The notes under the pieces were generated by a model. It was given only the letters and a program-made list of their open reading frames with translations. It had not been told where the DNA came from and made no database searches. 64,000 bases of DNA, taken from Nitzschia sp. DOCU1 (Eukaryota > Bacillariophyta > Bacillariophyceae > Bacillariales > Bacillariaceae). Shown one piece after another: positions 20,455-31,143 of the stretch. The translations under genes and the position numbers were made by a program. Every line of letters begins with the position of its first letter. The stretch's first letter is position 1. The stretch is taken from the NCBI GenBank assembly GCA_951394045.1, contig OX595987.1:3596001-3660000 (forward strand). Reading direction: 5' to 3'.

Positions 20455-22266
20455 ATGACCTCATTTTCAACTGTTGTCTGGTTTCACAAAAAAGTCATGG
20501 TTACCATGGATCCTCGACTTGCAGCCTACTTTTATTTCACCACAATCAATTCATTCCTGGATGTGGCATGCTTTGAAGATTGGTCCGTCCTCTTTTTTGG
20601 TTCGGTTTTATGGCGGATAGTCGCGATTCTGGTGTTCCTCACGACGAATACCTGGGGCGCATCGTCGTCATCATCGACACTTAGCCCCACCATTGCAAAA
20701 ATCTTGTTCATTGCTCCATTTTGGGCGGAAGCCTACTATTGGTTTGGAAAGATGCCATTCACTTGGGAATCCAATTTGTGGTCGCTACAATCCGATTTGG
20801 TAGTGTCCTTTTGGGTGCTACAGTACGGTCTGGAAGACGATAACAACAACGAAGTGTTGGCCGAGACGACGCAGGAAATGTATTCCTTTTATTATACAGC
20901 CGCTGGCTTTTGGAAAATCAACTCGCACTTTTTGAATCCCACAAGTAGTTGTGCCACGGTCTTTTTCTGTCAACACATTGCAACGGTTGTTGGCTCGTGG
21001 ATGCACTGGGAGCGACAAGTGGCCATGGCCCAATTCATGGCCCCCTATGCTCCTGTGGGGACCATTCTGGTGGAACTTTCCATGGGACTTGTATTAGCCA
21101 TGGGACGATGGGCCTCGCCAGTCACTACTACTACTCGACGTCAATGGACCAAACGGGGAATGCTGGTCATTCTCTATTTCCACCTGGCGGTTTGTGTGAC
21201 GCCACCACCCAACAACATTTCGCTGTGTGCCTCGCGTCTTGTGATACTAATGGACCCAACTGCCATTCGAAGAGTAGCTGTTCGAGTTTGGGACTATCGC
21301 ATGCCATTAACCGCATTGCAAATGTTGGTGCTTGCGTTTGGGATACAACATAGTTGGACGCCACTCAATTGGTCATTCAAAGACTATATTCCGGTCATGA
21401 TTTTTATCCAAATGACGCTAGTAGAGGAAGAAAAGGAAGCTACTATAACAATGGAGATGAAATCAGTTCCAAACAAATCCTCCACTCGACGACCACTTTG
21501 GACGCGGGTTGCAAGTGGTCTGGCATTGTTCTACTCGTTTGGAACAATCATGCTTGGTTGCATGGAAGAAGGCTCCAACAACATGTTTTCCAATCTCAAG
21601 ATTCATGGTGGAACCAGCAATCATTTGCTACTACCCACGGGATTACTCTTTCATTGGTTTCGCGATGCAGGTGACGCACATCCATATGGGGGTGGTGAAA
21701 TTCGAATTGAAGAGACCGACTCGAATTGGTTGCAACTGATTTATCCCAATGATCTCACTCATATTTTACAACCTCCAGGAGCCTCAGAGCTCTTGGAAGT
21801 AGCCGTGGGAGCAGCCAAACCCAACTTTTTCAATGCCGGTGCCAACCGCGTTCTTGGATTACGGGAACGTGGGTGGATACCTCCACCACCCCATGGAAAG
21901 TTTTTACAATATTCGGTACCTAGTTTGGAATGGAAGCGATTGTTAAAGGAAGCCATACAAAAGGATGGATCCTTTTCGGTCACGTACTCGCATTTGCCGG
22001 GAAGCCATGGGGACGAAGTATGGCGAGGGACCGCGTGGGAACGAAGAGTGACGCTGCGTATTCACGAAGGACAACTTTCCAGTTGTCTAGTCCAATACTA
22101 CGACGCCATTCCTACAGAACCAATGGACTGTCCCAAGAGTGATCTACCCTATCATCTGGACAGTGTTCCATGGTGGGCAGAAAAGATTGGTTTATACCAC
22201 GGCTATCCAATATTGCACAATGCAGACGGGACCATTCGGACCACAATCCAATGCTTTGGACCCTAG
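20455..22266 (+). CDS. polytopic membrane protein of unknown function (HTTM/VKGC-like?)
   Basis: A 603-residue single-exon protein. Residues 1 to about 410 contain about 9-10 hydrophobic segments rich in Trp and Tyr. One is YYTAAGFWKINSHFLNP, which recalls the tyrosine/lysine helix of HTTM (vitamin-K carboxylase-like) membrane domains. After the last helix comes NMFSNLKIHGG followed by a soluble C-terminal domain of about 200 residues, rich in Trp/Pro, with no recognised fold. No catalytic signature of gamma-carboxylase can be confirmed, so the HTTM link is tentative. The gene converges on the DMT transporter downstream, with only 30 bp between stop codons. Confidence 0.6.
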   Translation: MTSFSTVVWFHKKVMVTMDPRLAAYFYFTTINSFLDVACFEDWSVLFFGSVLWRIVAILVFLTTNTWGASSSSSTLSPTIAKILFIAPFWAEAYYWFGKMPFTWESNLWSLQSDLVVSFWVLQYGLEDDNNNEVLAETTQEMYSFYYTAAGFWKINSHFLNPTSSCATVFFCQHIATVVGSWMHWERQVAMAQFMAPYAPVGTILVELSMGLVLAMGRWASPVTTTTRRQWTKRGMLVILYFHLAVCVTPPPNNISLCASRLVILMDPTAIRRVAVRVWDYRMPLTALQMLVLAFGIQHSWTPLNWSFKDYIPVMIFIQMTLVEEEKEATITMEMKSVPNKSSTRRPLWTRVASGLALFYSFGTIMLGCMEEGSNNMFSNLKIHGGTSNHLLLPTGLLFHWFRDAGDAHPYGGGEIRIEETDSNWLQLIYPNDLTHILQPPGASELLEVAVGAAKPNFFNAGANRVLGLRERGWIPPPPHGKFLQYSVPSLEWKRLLKEAIQKDGSFSVTYSHLPGSHGDEVWRGTAWERRVTLRIHEGQLSSCLVQYYDAIPTEPMDCPKSDLPYHLDSVPWWAEKIGLYHGYPILHNADGTIRTTIQCFGP

Positions 22267-22296
22267 ATAGTTAGTAGTATGCTTTCTGCAAAGTTT

Positions 22297-23454
22297 CTAG
22301 GTTTTCACTTCCTCGTCTTCTTCTTCTTGCCGTATTGTTTGATAGCCTTGGCCACTTCGCGATCCGGTCGGTTCATTTCTCCAGGACGTGGCAAAACCAT
22401 AAAACGTCACTCCACCCGCCACTGTAATCAACGATAAAAATTTGCCTCGCGTAAAGCACATTTCCTCTCCACCCGTTCGCCCACAATACAGCAGGTGGGT
22501 AGCGACAAAGACTAGGACAGCTTGTAATCCTTTCAATACAGCAGCACTGGTAGCTCCTCCCACAAAATGCCGTAAGGTATGTAAAAATGTCATGGCATGA
22601 ATCAAATTGGCGCCCGCAAATAACAACATAATCCCCAAGGCTTGGAGGAGTGTCGTTCCCGCTTGTTCCATGGGTATACCAATCGTTTCGTCCCATCTCG
22701 GCAACGTATATACGAGTTGCCACAAAAAGAAGCACGTGGCTGCTACAGTCCCTTGAATGGCACAATTTTGGACCGTCGACAATCGTTCGTCTCCTACCGT
22801 CATGATTCCTTCTAATAACACATACGTCAAGGCATGCATCATGGATCCCAATACTACTAGCAATAATCCATGTGTCACATCACCACCCAGTTTGGCCGAA
22901 TCCGTGGCAGTCAAGGTTAATCCACCAAACACTACCAAAACAGCCAATCGTTGCCAAAGATTCATGATGCGTCCCAAGAGTAGTTGTGAAAAGACGGCCG
23001 TCCAAATAGTGACACTGGAATACACAATGGCAAAAATCGTAGGTCCTGCCAAGGAAGCACCCGTATAATTCAATGTTTGACTCGCTATATCAAAACAAGC
23101 AATGCCACAGGCCTTGACAATGGTGCGCTGGGCAGGCCATTTTGTGCTTTGCCATACCAAAGGAATCATGACCAGAGCAGGTCCGATATAATAAAATAAC
23201 ATGTACAATTGACTGGAAGAATTGGCCAAACCGGCATCTCGACAAGTCGTCATGAGAATGGGTTGTGAACATCCCGACACGACATACAAGGCTGCATGAG
23301 CCCCCGTGACGGAATCCGCAGGAATCTTTTCGACTGATGATGGAGGCGAAGAAAGTTGTAATGGATCATTTGATATTATTGGCGTGTGGTGGTGAAAGGA
23401 CCCATCGTTTGTGGCAGTCCCATTCTTCATCTCTGAATGTGGAAAGGGTGACAT
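22297..23454 (-). CDS. DMT-superfamily (EamA-like) transporter, paralogue 1
   Basis: A 385-residue protein with a hydrophilic N-terminus (about 45 residues) and about ten transmembrane helices. It shares long blocks with the proteins at 26869 and 28451: LNYTGASLAGPTIFAIVYSS, FGGLTLTATDS, QNCAIQGTVA and a C-terminal GGATSA..KGLQAVLVFV..H..YCGR.GGEE.CF. These resemble drug/metabolite transporters of the EamA or SLC35F type. The conserved Cys pair around helix 9-10 (YCGR and MCF) is a subfamily mark. The cargo is unknown. All three copies lie on the minus strand within about 7.4 kb, with two unrelated genes between copies 1 and 2. Confidence 0.8.
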   Translation of the reverse strand: MSPFPHSEMKNGTATNDGSFHHHTPIISNDPLQLSSPPSSVEKIPADSVTGAHAALYVVSGCSQPILMTTCRDAGLANSSSQLYMLFYYIGPALVMIPLVWQSTKWPAQRTIVKACGIACFDIASQTLNYTGASLAGPTIFAIVYSSVTIWTAVFSQLLLGRIMNLWQRLAVLVVFGGLTLTATDSAKLGGDVTHGLLLVVLGSMMHALTYVLLEGIMTVGDERLSTVQNCAIQGTVAATCFFLWQLVYTLPRWDETIGIPMEQAGTTLLQALGIMLLFAGANLIHAMTFLHTLRHFVGGATSAAVLKGLQAVLVFVATHLLYCGRTGGEEMCFTRGKFLSLITVAGGVTFYGFATSWRNEPTGSRSGQGYQTIRQEEEDEEVKT

Positions 23455-24367
23455 GGTCGGCTCTTGTAGTGTCGTTTCGTTTTGACCTTGGCTGTTTTGT
23501 CAAGCATGTGCACGACGAGAAACAGGTTGTATCTTCTTTCTTTATTCTCTTTCCTCTCACCTCGCGTACCTGGTACTGTACTGTCTGTACGCCGTACAGA
23601 CGCCTTTGGATGACCACTTCGACCACAGTTAAAAGCTAAGGTCCGATACTTCATCGGGATTGGCAAAATAGTTCCTCCACCCACTACACGAATTCATTGG
23701 TTTTTGTTGTTTGTCGTTCTTCTAGTCATACCAACTTGGAGCATCCAAACAGGACAAAACTAGTGAATGCTTGTCGTCCTCTACTAGCTACATCATAGTA
23801 GAAGCCTTTTGTGATACTTTTGCTGCTACTGGCAGGCATCATCATGGATCGCTTCCTCGTAGCTCCCCTGGGGTTGGGTTATTGCAGGCGGCGGCATTGC
23901 CGTAAACGACAAAAAGCCACAATGGACCACGACACCATTCAAGCAGGTAGTAGAGCTGTATTGCATTCCTAATAGCACGACAACATGTCAGCAAAATGAA
24001 TGTCGTTTTAATGCGTGTATTTTATTTTTATTATTGGAATGTAGCATATGCGTTGTACTTGGACATTGCAGCAGAACCAGACGGAATCATATAATCAAGA
24101 AACAGTCCGCCGCAAATGCCAAAAGCACAAACCAGCACATGCAAGGGTTGGTGGGTCCACTCTCTTTATGTCACCACCACCACCAAAATATCAGAGAACA
24201 AGAGTTGTGTTGACAGAATAATTAACCTTGCCTCTCTGACCGCCCCCCCCATTCCTCGTGTAAATCCATATAGAGGATGGTACAACCACCCACCCACCTA
24301 CCCAACCAATGAGCAACTCGTCGTCGCACAACCGCCAAAGAATCAATCAATCAATCTATCTCATGAT
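23455..24367. other. intergenic, simple-sequence patches only
   Basis: It contains short microsatellite-like stretches: CACCACCACCACC near 24172, C8 near 24241 and (AATC)n near 24346. A T/A-rich stretch near 24012-24040 is also present. No gene is supported. Confidence 0.5.
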
Positions 24368-25261
24368 TTACTTCTTACTGTTCTCTCGGGTGGACTTGAA
24401 GGTCGGGATGGGCTTTCTCTTGGCTCCTCGCAACTGCATTTGTTCCTTGAACTGCTTGACACTGCAGATACCAGGGAAAAAGTGTGGCTGCCCACGGCCA
24501 TACGAGTCAAAAGCCGCAAACCAGCGGTTCCACTTCCACTCGGGTGTCTCCGTTTCCTTGAAATAGCAAATGACTGGGAACTCTTCCGAAGGAAAGAATC
24601 CATAATTGGTAATGGAATCATACGTCCATCGGTTCTGCGTACCAGCCACATAGTTGTCGGGCTTGCGCTCCAACCAGGCTCCATTCTCAAGATCCAAACG
24701 GGGTCCCTTGATGTTGTAGAATTCAAAGGCATCTTTTTCAAAGACGCATCGGACGCGGCGCGTTTGGACCCAGAGTAGGGCGGCAAAGAGGAGATGGAAG
24801 CCACCGCCAAAGATACCGATCAAGGAAGGACTTCCATCAGCCATGTAGGCTGTGGGGCAACAGAAGAAGAGAGTAAGGCGTGTGAGTAAATAGTACTTGA
24901 GAATCGTATAGCTCTTGGACATGATGCCAGTCATTTTCGTCGTCGTTTACTCACATGGGTGGTACCACATAATCAGAGGACCCAGCGCAGCGACAGCCCA
25001 GGTAAGAAAGTAATTAGGCTCAATCATCACATCTTCCATCTTGGCGCGTTGGGCGGCGGTGACCTTGCGAGCGGGGACTGGATTCGTAGACTTTTTCTCA
25101 GTCAAGGGATATCCTGTCCAGTCGTTCGGGTGTTGTCTCTTGCCAAAGTCATCGCCGGTCGTGGCGGCCGACAACACAGAAGTCTTGGAGAAACGGGACG
25201 GGGTGGCCACAAATGCAGAGGCTGTGCCTGCCAACGAAAGGAGAAGAAGAGAGAGCTTCAT
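24368..25261 (-). CDS. plastid-targeted DUF3119 family protein
   Basis: Two exons on the minus strand: 24955-25261 and 24368-24849, intron of 105 nt (GTGAGT...CCACAG). The join gives MWYHP-SYMADG, and the product is 262 residues. The N-terminus MKLSLLLLSLAGTASAFVAT is a textbook diatom plastid leader (signal peptide plus ASA-F). After the transit part come two membrane segments (YFLTWAVAALGPLIMWY; GIFGGGFHLLFAALLW). A domain follows with PSEEFPVICYFKETETPEWK and GQPHFFPGICSVKQFKEQM, matching the DUF3119 pattern shared by cyanobacteria and plastids. Its molecular role is not established. The usual first ATG is 25261; the open frame upstream lacks ATG. Confidence 0.85.
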
Positions 25262-25959
25262 GATGGTCAATAATACTGCTGTCGTTGAAAACCAGATCCT
25301 ACTACCAAAACTTTGATAAAGTCTCGGAGGAAAGTATGAGAATAGTCTGGGAATGCTTTTGTTTTTGGTAAAGATCGGATGGGTTGTTGATGGGATAGCG
25401 ATGATTTTGTTTATCCGTTCGGCCGAAGGGTTTGAGTTCGCTGTGGTGGAATGAAGGCATGTTCTACCGAATCGTATGCTTCGATGTTTGTTCTTTGCAT
25501 GTCGTAGTACATGTCGTAGTCGTCATCTGATATAACCCCAAGTGCGTTTTGTTCTGTCAGCTGGTATCAGCTGCTTGTTCTTTCGATCGTCAGATTTGAT
25601 GGCTCTACTTATGGTTCCATTCATTTGGTACTACAATTCTCGCGATAAAGAGAATGGGCCCTAAAAATCTCGTGTCACAAAACTGGGCCCTTCCATGCCA
25701 AGAACCGAACGTCAAAGACGCACGGCGTCGACAAAAGGCAAGCAACAGCCTCCTTTTGCAGATGGTGGTGGTGGTGCGAAGGACGAGGAACGAACGAAGT
25801 GACAAAAAGATATCCCGGAGAAGCCAACGTGAAAAACACGACTCGACTCGACTCGACCCTCGACTCAAGATCCGGGGAATAGTGATGATATGATACACAA
25901 GTTCTAGCAAGAACATCAATGGCGATGGCAACAAGAAACAACAGCGTCGACGCCCTTCC
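25262..25959. other. divergent intergenic region with a short ACTCG repeat
   Basis: It lies between the DUF3119 and ATG10 genes. A pentanucleotide run (CGACT)n occupies about 25839-25857. The minus-strand open frame at 25605-26165 lacks support and overlaps ATG10. Confidence 0.45.
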
Positions 25960-26721
25960 ATGATCTGGTCTCGATTTCTGTTCGAGACCCAGGCGCGGAA
26001 TTTAAGGGACACGCTCCACGAGATTTCGACTTTGAAGAGTGACAATAACAATGGATCTTGGGCGGCCCAGGGAACCACAGCGTACAATTTTGCTCTGCTA
26101 GACTGGAAGATCCAAAGCGGGACGCATGGCAACAATACCATATACTTGACCCATGATGCCATCACCTTGCACCATCATGCCGACTTGAAGAAGAACAAGG
26201 TGGACTGGCCACAGGAGCACACCGACGACTCACTGGAAGATGAAACCATTCCAAACGATCCAGAACAATTTGTCGTGGAAATCGCTGCCGACGATTTAAG
26301 GACGCAGTGGTCGTTTTCCATCGTTTACAGTGATACCTATCAAGTTCCGGTACTCTATTTTCACGTCCAAGACAATGACGGCACGCCTTGTTCCAGAAAT
26401 CAAGTCCTCCAATGGCTTCAACCTACCACGGCGGCGACACAAGGGAATCATGTGAATGACACTTGGGAATTTGTGTCTCAGGAGCAGCATCCTCATACCG
26501 GTTTACCTTCCTATTTTCTTCATCCATGTCGAACTTTGGAACGAATGAAGCTCCTTTTGGACGATCATGCATCTAGTAGCGACGCGACTGAAGTCAACGT
26601 TTTGTGGGCTTGGATGTCCATGATTCTTCCTGCCGTCAACCACCCTATTCCATCCGCATTGTATCATCGCGTCTTGGCAATGATGAAAAAGAATAATAAC
26701 AACGTGTCCACCAACTCGTAG
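25960..26721 (+). CDS. ATG10: autophagy E2-like enzyme ATG10
   Basis: A 253-residue single-exon protein. The family core is visible: WSFSIVYSDTYQVPVLYFHV (beta strands with the YQVPVLYF signature), then TWEFVSQEQHPHTGLPSYFL, then HPC with the catalytic cysteine at residue 190. The C-terminal WAWMSMILPAVNHPIP block is also conserved. ATG10 accepts ATG12 from ATG7 and transfers it to ATG5 in autophagosome formation. The N-terminal 90 residues are more variable, with an acidic insert. An upstream ATG at 25919 hits a stop after 14 codons and could be a small upstream reading frame. Family assignment is strong, mainly on the HPC and YQVPVLYF blocks. Confidence 0.88.
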   Translation: MIWSRFLFETQARNLRDTLHEISTLKSDNNNGSWAAQGTTAYNFALLDWKIQSGTHGNNTIYLTHDAITLHHHADLKKNKVDWPQEHTDDSLEDETIPNDPEQFVVEIAADDLRTQWSFSIVYSDTYQVPVLYFHVQDNDGTPCSRNQVLQWLQPTTAATQGNHVNDTWEFVSQEQHPHTGLPSYFLHPCRTLERMKLLLDDHASSSDATEVNVLWAWMSMILPAVNHPIPSALYHRVLAMMKKNNNNVSTNS

Positions 26722-26868
26722 AGAACATGAAAACAACCTAAAAGCAATAAGTTCTAGATACGCAAACATACCGTAGCTATAAGCGTTGTACGGAGGTCCC
26801 AGATATGATGTAGGGTCGCTCAGACTTCGAGTGCAAAAGCAAATGATGCAAACAATCACGTTCCATGG

Positions 26869-28017
26869 TTATATTGGTTCAATTTCAATGACCCCGTCGA
26901 CTTTGAGTTTTTGATAGTCCTCACCAATTCTGCGATGGAAACCATGCTTCCCTTGCTTGTTCGTGGCCACACCGTAGCCTAGCACTCCACCCGAGACTGT
27001 TACCAACGACAAAAATTTCATCGTCGAGAAGCACATTTCCGAGCCGCCAACGCGGCCACAATAGAGAGCGTGTGTCAAGACAAAAACGAGCACGGCTTGG
27101 AGACCTTTGACGACACCAGCGCTGGTCGATCCTCCCGACAGGTACCGAAGAGTATGGTAGAAGGTAATGGAATGCAAGAAACTCATGGCGGCAAACAAGA
27201 TCAACAGGGCGAGCCCCATGGATGCAGACGTCCCCGCGCGCTCCATCGGTTCCCACAGTTTCGCTTCTGCATTAGGCAATGTGTACACAATTTGCCAGAT
27301 GAGAAAGGCGCCAGTGGCAGTCAAACCCTGAATGGCGCAGTTTTGCTCCACGCAAAGTCGCTCGTCTCCCGTGGTCATAATGGCTTCACTCATCACGTAA
27401 AACAGGCCGTGCATAGAAGACCCGAAAAGCACCATGAGGAGGCCATGTATCACCCGCGGACCCAATTCACCACTGTCCGTCGCTGTCAAGGCGAGTCCAG
27501 CAAATACTACAATCACCGCAATCCATTGATAGCCGTCCATTCGTCTTGCCAAACATACTTGAGAAAAGAGTGCGGCCCAGATCGTGATGCTTGAGTACAC
27601 AATAGCAAAGATACTTGGGCCAGCCAAAGACGCCCCAGTATAGTTTAACGTTTGGGCCGAGATGTCCCAAAAGGCAATGCCACATGCTTTCAAAATTGTC
27701 CACTTGGAGGGCCACGTCACATGGTCTTGACCCCACAGCATGAAAATAGCCGAGGCAGGACCACAATAGTAAGCCAGCATGTAAAGCTGGCAGAATGAGT
27801 CAGCCAAACCCGCAGTTCGAAGCAATGTCATCAAGAGAGGTTGGATACATCCTGATATTATGTAAAGCGAAGTTACCACGATCGTTGTGGTTAGACTTGG
27901 ACCTTCTTCTGGCAAGTCCTCGTCGGCAGATTCGTCGCCGACCGATCTACTGTCAGACATTAAAGAATCGTGAGCTGTCAGCAGAAGACTGTCCGTTTCA
28001 TGGACCGGAAGACCCAT
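26869..28017 (-). CDS. DMT-superfamily (EamA-like) transporter, paralogue 2
   Basis: 382 residues from the ATG at 28017; the frame is open a few codons further but without ATG. About ten transmembrane helices. It has the same LNYTGASLAGPSIFAIVYSS, LTATDSGELG, EQNCAIQG and GSEMCF blocks as paralogues 1 and 3. It is distinguished by an acidic N-terminus (SVGDESADEDLPEEGPS). It ends close to ATG10 in a convergent arrangement. Confidence 0.8.
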   Translation of the reverse strand: MGLPVHETDSLLLTAHDSLMSDSRSVGDESADEDLPEEGPSLTTTIVVTSLYIISGCIQPLLMTLLRTAGLADSFCQLYMLAYYCGPASAIFMLWGQDHVTWPSKWTILKACGIAFWDISAQTLNYTGASLAGPSIFAIVYSSITIWAALFSQVCLARRMDGYQWIAVIVVFAGLALTATDSGELGPRVIHGLLMVLFGSSMHGLFYVMSEAIMTTGDERLCVEQNCAIQGLTATGAFLIWQIVYTLPNAEAKLWEPMERAGTSASMGLALLILFAAMSFLHSITFYHTLRYLSGGSTSAGVVKGLQAVLVFVLTHALYCGRVGGSEMCFSTMKFLSLVTVSGGVLGYGVATNKQGKHGFHRRIGEDYQKLKVDGVIEIEPI

Positions 28018-28450
28018 GGCGGCTAGCTCTTTCGTCAAGGTAGACGGTTAGAAAAATGAACACGATGATGCCTGAATCTGCTATTTCGTGTCTCAAAGGT
28101 CGTCATTTCAGAAAATAGTGGAGGGAGAAAATGCAGAAAAAATGTGGGAGTCGAATATTTGCGTTTCCCCATTGGTTCGAGGCGAAGAGGTGGTGCCGAT
28201 GAAGGGGGATGTTGATTGGTCGGTGTCATGGTTGACATCATCCACGTGGTTACTGATTTGCGTGTCGCAGGCGAATCTATCATTCTCCACAGCTTCGCCT
28301 GTGAACAACAACTCTTGAGCTCGACCAAAATGATCTTTTCCTTCAACCCATAATCACTCCTCTGCTACCAATTAGCGCCCAGACCCCCAGGAACTCTCTA
28401 GTAGGTAGTTCAGCCTCGTATGACTGTTCTTTGCTATAACAGTCTCCAGC
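28018..28450. other. spacer between DMT paralogues 2 and 3
   Basis: It holds the upstream region of paralogue 2 and the 3' end of paralogue 3. No domain-bearing frame is seen. A CTCTAGTAGGTAG word occurs at about 28395. Confidence 0.45.
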
Positions 28451-29653
28451 TCAGGACTTTATTACCTCGATCTCGATATCTTGGTCGTGCGTTTCGATGC
28501 TTTCGTAGCCACGGCCATGAATTTGCACAGAAGTTGGTGAGGCAACCGTGACCGTCGCTTGTTCTTGTTGCTTCCTTTGGGTGGCTATCCCATAGCTAAT
28601 AACACCTCCCACCACAGTGATGAGAGAAATGAACTTTGGCTTGGTAAAACAAAGTTCTTCTCCTCCCGCCCGCCCACAAAAGGCCACGTGCGTCAGCACA
28701 AAAACCATGACAGCCTGCAACCCCTTCATGACCCCCGCGCTGGTAGCACCACCTGGAAAGTGTACCAATGTCTCATAAAACGTGACCGAATGGACCCAAT
28801 TCAAAAAGGCAAAGGTGAAAAGGAGAGATAACGCCCACGTAAGTGGTGTCCCGGCTTGTTCCAAAGGCCCACCGATTGCTTCATGCCAGTGAGGGACAGT
28901 GTAGACCAATTGCCAAATCCCCAAGACAGTCAAAGCCACAGTCGATTGAATTCCACAGTTTTGTGCTATATTGAGAGTTTCTTCTCCGACGGTCATGATA
29001 GCTTCACACAAAATGTACGTGAGGGCATGCATGGCCGATCCGACCAGGATCAACGCGCAACCTTTGATGACAGATTCGCCCAGCTGCAATGAATCTGTTG
29101 CCGTTAAGGTCAAACCTCCAAATACCGTAGCGACACTGACCCATTGCCACATGTTCATTCGACGACCCAGGCAAATCTGGGAAAATAGTGCGGTCCAAAC
29201 CGTCACGCTGGAATAGATAATGGCAAAAATGGTGGGACCGGCCATACTGGCTCCGGCGTAGTTCATGGATGCCGAAATGGTATCAAAGACAGAAATTCCA
29301 ACTGCTTTTACAAAAAGCGTCTTGATGGTTCGAGGCCAAGGGTCTCCACGCCACAATAGGGGAACCAAGACGAGGGCCGGGCCGAAATAATAGAACCACA
29401 TGTAAATTTGTGCCTTTGCGTCGGCGAGACCTGCTTGTCGCATTAGCTGCAGCATCAGGGGCTGACTGCTCCCGGAAAGTACGTAACCAGCTGCCTGAGC
29501 CAGCGATAAAGCATTTATATAGCGATGTCCTTCATCGTGATGATGCCGATGATTGGACATGCCGTCGCTGTGTCCTGTATCGCTGCTGTTGAGATTGCTG
29601 GTCCTGGCTTGCGTCGGAACGGGCTGGTGGTCATGCGGGTGTCGGCGCCTCAT
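28451..29653 (-). CDS. DMT-superfamily (EamA-like) transporter, paralogue 3
   Basis: A 400-residue protein with a His/Arg-rich N-terminus (HRHHHDEGHRYINAL region) that could bind metal or be disordered. Ten-helix DMT body with MNYAGASMAGPTIFAIIYSS, FGGLTLTATDSLQLG and KGLQAVMVFVLTHVAFCGRA. It is closest in layout to paralogues 1 and 2. Divergent from homoserine dehydrogenase, with 386 bp between start codons. Confidence 0.8.
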   Translation of the reverse strand: MRRRHPHDHQPVPTQARTSNLNSSDTGHSDGMSNHRHHHDEGHRYINALSLAQAAGYVLSGSSQPLMLQLMRQAGLADAKAQIYMWFYYFGPALVLVPLLWRGDPWPRTIKTLFVKAVGISVFDTISASMNYAGASMAGPTIFAIIYSSVTVWTALFSQICLGRRMNMWQWVSVATVFGGLTLTATDSLQLGESVIKGCALILVGSAMHALTYILCEAIMTVGEETLNIAQNCGIQSTVALTVLGIWQLVYTVPHWHEAIGGPLEQAGTPLTWALSLLFTFAFLNWVHSVTFYETLVHFPGGATSAGVMKGLQAVMVFVLTHVAFCGRAGGEELCFTKPKFISLITVVGGVISYGIATQRKQQEQATVTVASPTSVQIHGRGYESIETHDQDIEIEVIKS

Positions 29654-30039
29654 GCACCCACTGGTAGTCCTTCTTTGACGTTATGGCTTGCACGAGAAAA
29701 GCAGAAAATGTATCGCTGTTAGTTCCCCTTTCCTTCTTGGTTGAAGGCAAGATAGAAAAACACCTTCCTGCTGCCGAAGAAGTGAGCGAGCCTTTTTGCT
29801 TCTCTTCCTTTCTCGAGTGCCACGTGGAGGCACAAGACCAGCTCTCTATCTCCCGCCAAAAACTGAAGATCTTTGCGCGCGACAGTCGGAACGTGCTTTC
29901 AAGAGAGGGAGTGGCATTTTCACGGTGGGCGAGAATGAATCCTGACCATATCTTTGCTTTGCTTCGCTACCGTTGCCGTCCAAAAGTATCTCCATCGATT
30001 CCCTTCCTTCGTTGATTTCCATCACAAAAGACAGATCTT
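29654..30039. other. divergent intergenic region, nothing specific seen
   Basis: A shared upstream region of DMT paralogue 3 and homoserine dehydrogenase. A plus-strand frame at 29683-30015 lacks domain support. Confidence 0.45.
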
Positions 30040-31143
30040 ATGGCTCCTCCAAAAGAATTAATTGTGGCCGTCATTGGCTACACGGGCGGCGTGGGCACCT
30101 GCCTTCTGAAAGCCATGGATAAGATTTCCCTCAAGCCCTTTGCCCTGGTCCGATCTTCCACTATGAAATTTGAGGGCGATGACGCCGATGTTCCGGTCGA
30201 CTACAAAATGCTGAGTGAGAAGTTGCTTGAACACAGCAGAGCAACTTCTGGAGTTCCCGTTATTGCTGATGTCACGGCGTCTTCCGCTGTTCAAACATAC
30301 TACAAAGACTGGTTGGCGGCGGGAATTTCCGTTGTGGCAGCCAACAAGGGTATTTTTGCAGGCCCAGAAGCCAACTATCAAGCTCTCTTAGATGCCTGCA
30401 AAACAAGCCCAGCTCGTCTCTTTCACGAAACCACCGTCGGTGCTGGATTGCCTGTCTTGGGCACTCTGCAAGCGCTCAAGGCGAGTTCGCATGACATTGT
30501 GCAGGTCGAAGGTGTTTTGTCGGGGACGCTGGCATATGTGTTGGGGCAAGTTGCAGGAGGCAAGCAAAAATTATCGGATGCTGTCAAGCAGGCCAAGGAG
30601 CTGGGGTACACGGAACCCGACCCTCGGTAAGATCTTGAAGTTTTCTTTGGAAAATCCCCCAGATCTATCTCATTGTTTCTCTTTCTCGCACGTTTCACAA
30701 CTAGTGACGATTTGAATGGAATGGATGTGGCACGAAAAGCGGTCATTTTGGGCCGTTTGTCCGGTTTGAAAGGAGTCGAGTTGGACGATATGGAAATCGA
30801 GTCCTTAGTACCAGCGAGTCTACGAGATTGCAGTGTCGAGGAATTCTTGGAGAAGTTGAGTGAACACGACGATGACATGGCGAAGCGAGTGGCCGAGGTA
30901 GAAGCGACTGAGGGTTGTCGATTGCACTATGCAGCCAAGGTCGACGTGACGACGGGAAAGGTCGGAGTTGGCCTTTTGGCCTGCAATGCTTCTCATCCTT
31001 TCAATAACGCGGGTCCGGACAACTTGGTCGCCATTACTACAAATTACTATACGCGCCCGTTGGTCGTGCAAGGCGCGGGTGCGGGGGGAGATGTTACGGC
31101 AACGGGAGTTCTAGCCGACATTCTGCAGTGTGCCTACAACTAA
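30040..31143 (+). CDS. homoserine dehydrogenase (monofunctional)
   Basis: Two exons: 30040-30626 and 30705-31143, intron of 78 nt (GTAAGA...AACTAG). The join restores EPDPR-DDLNGMDVARK, and the product is 341 residues. The N-terminal Rossmann domain begins VAVIGYTGGVGTCLL; the catalytic block is VAANKGIFAG with GVLSGTLAYVLG. Asp and Lys of DDLNGMDVARK are the catalytic pair. It reduces aspartate semialdehyde to homoserine in threonine/methionine synthesis. There is no fused aspartate kinase, as in fungal Hom6, and no signal or transit peptide is visible. This suggests a cytosolic enzyme, though the location is inference. Confidence 0.92.

Noticed and set aside
25605..26165. 186-codon minus-strand frame
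   Set aside because: It overlaps ATG10, which has clear family motifs, and it has no domain of its own.
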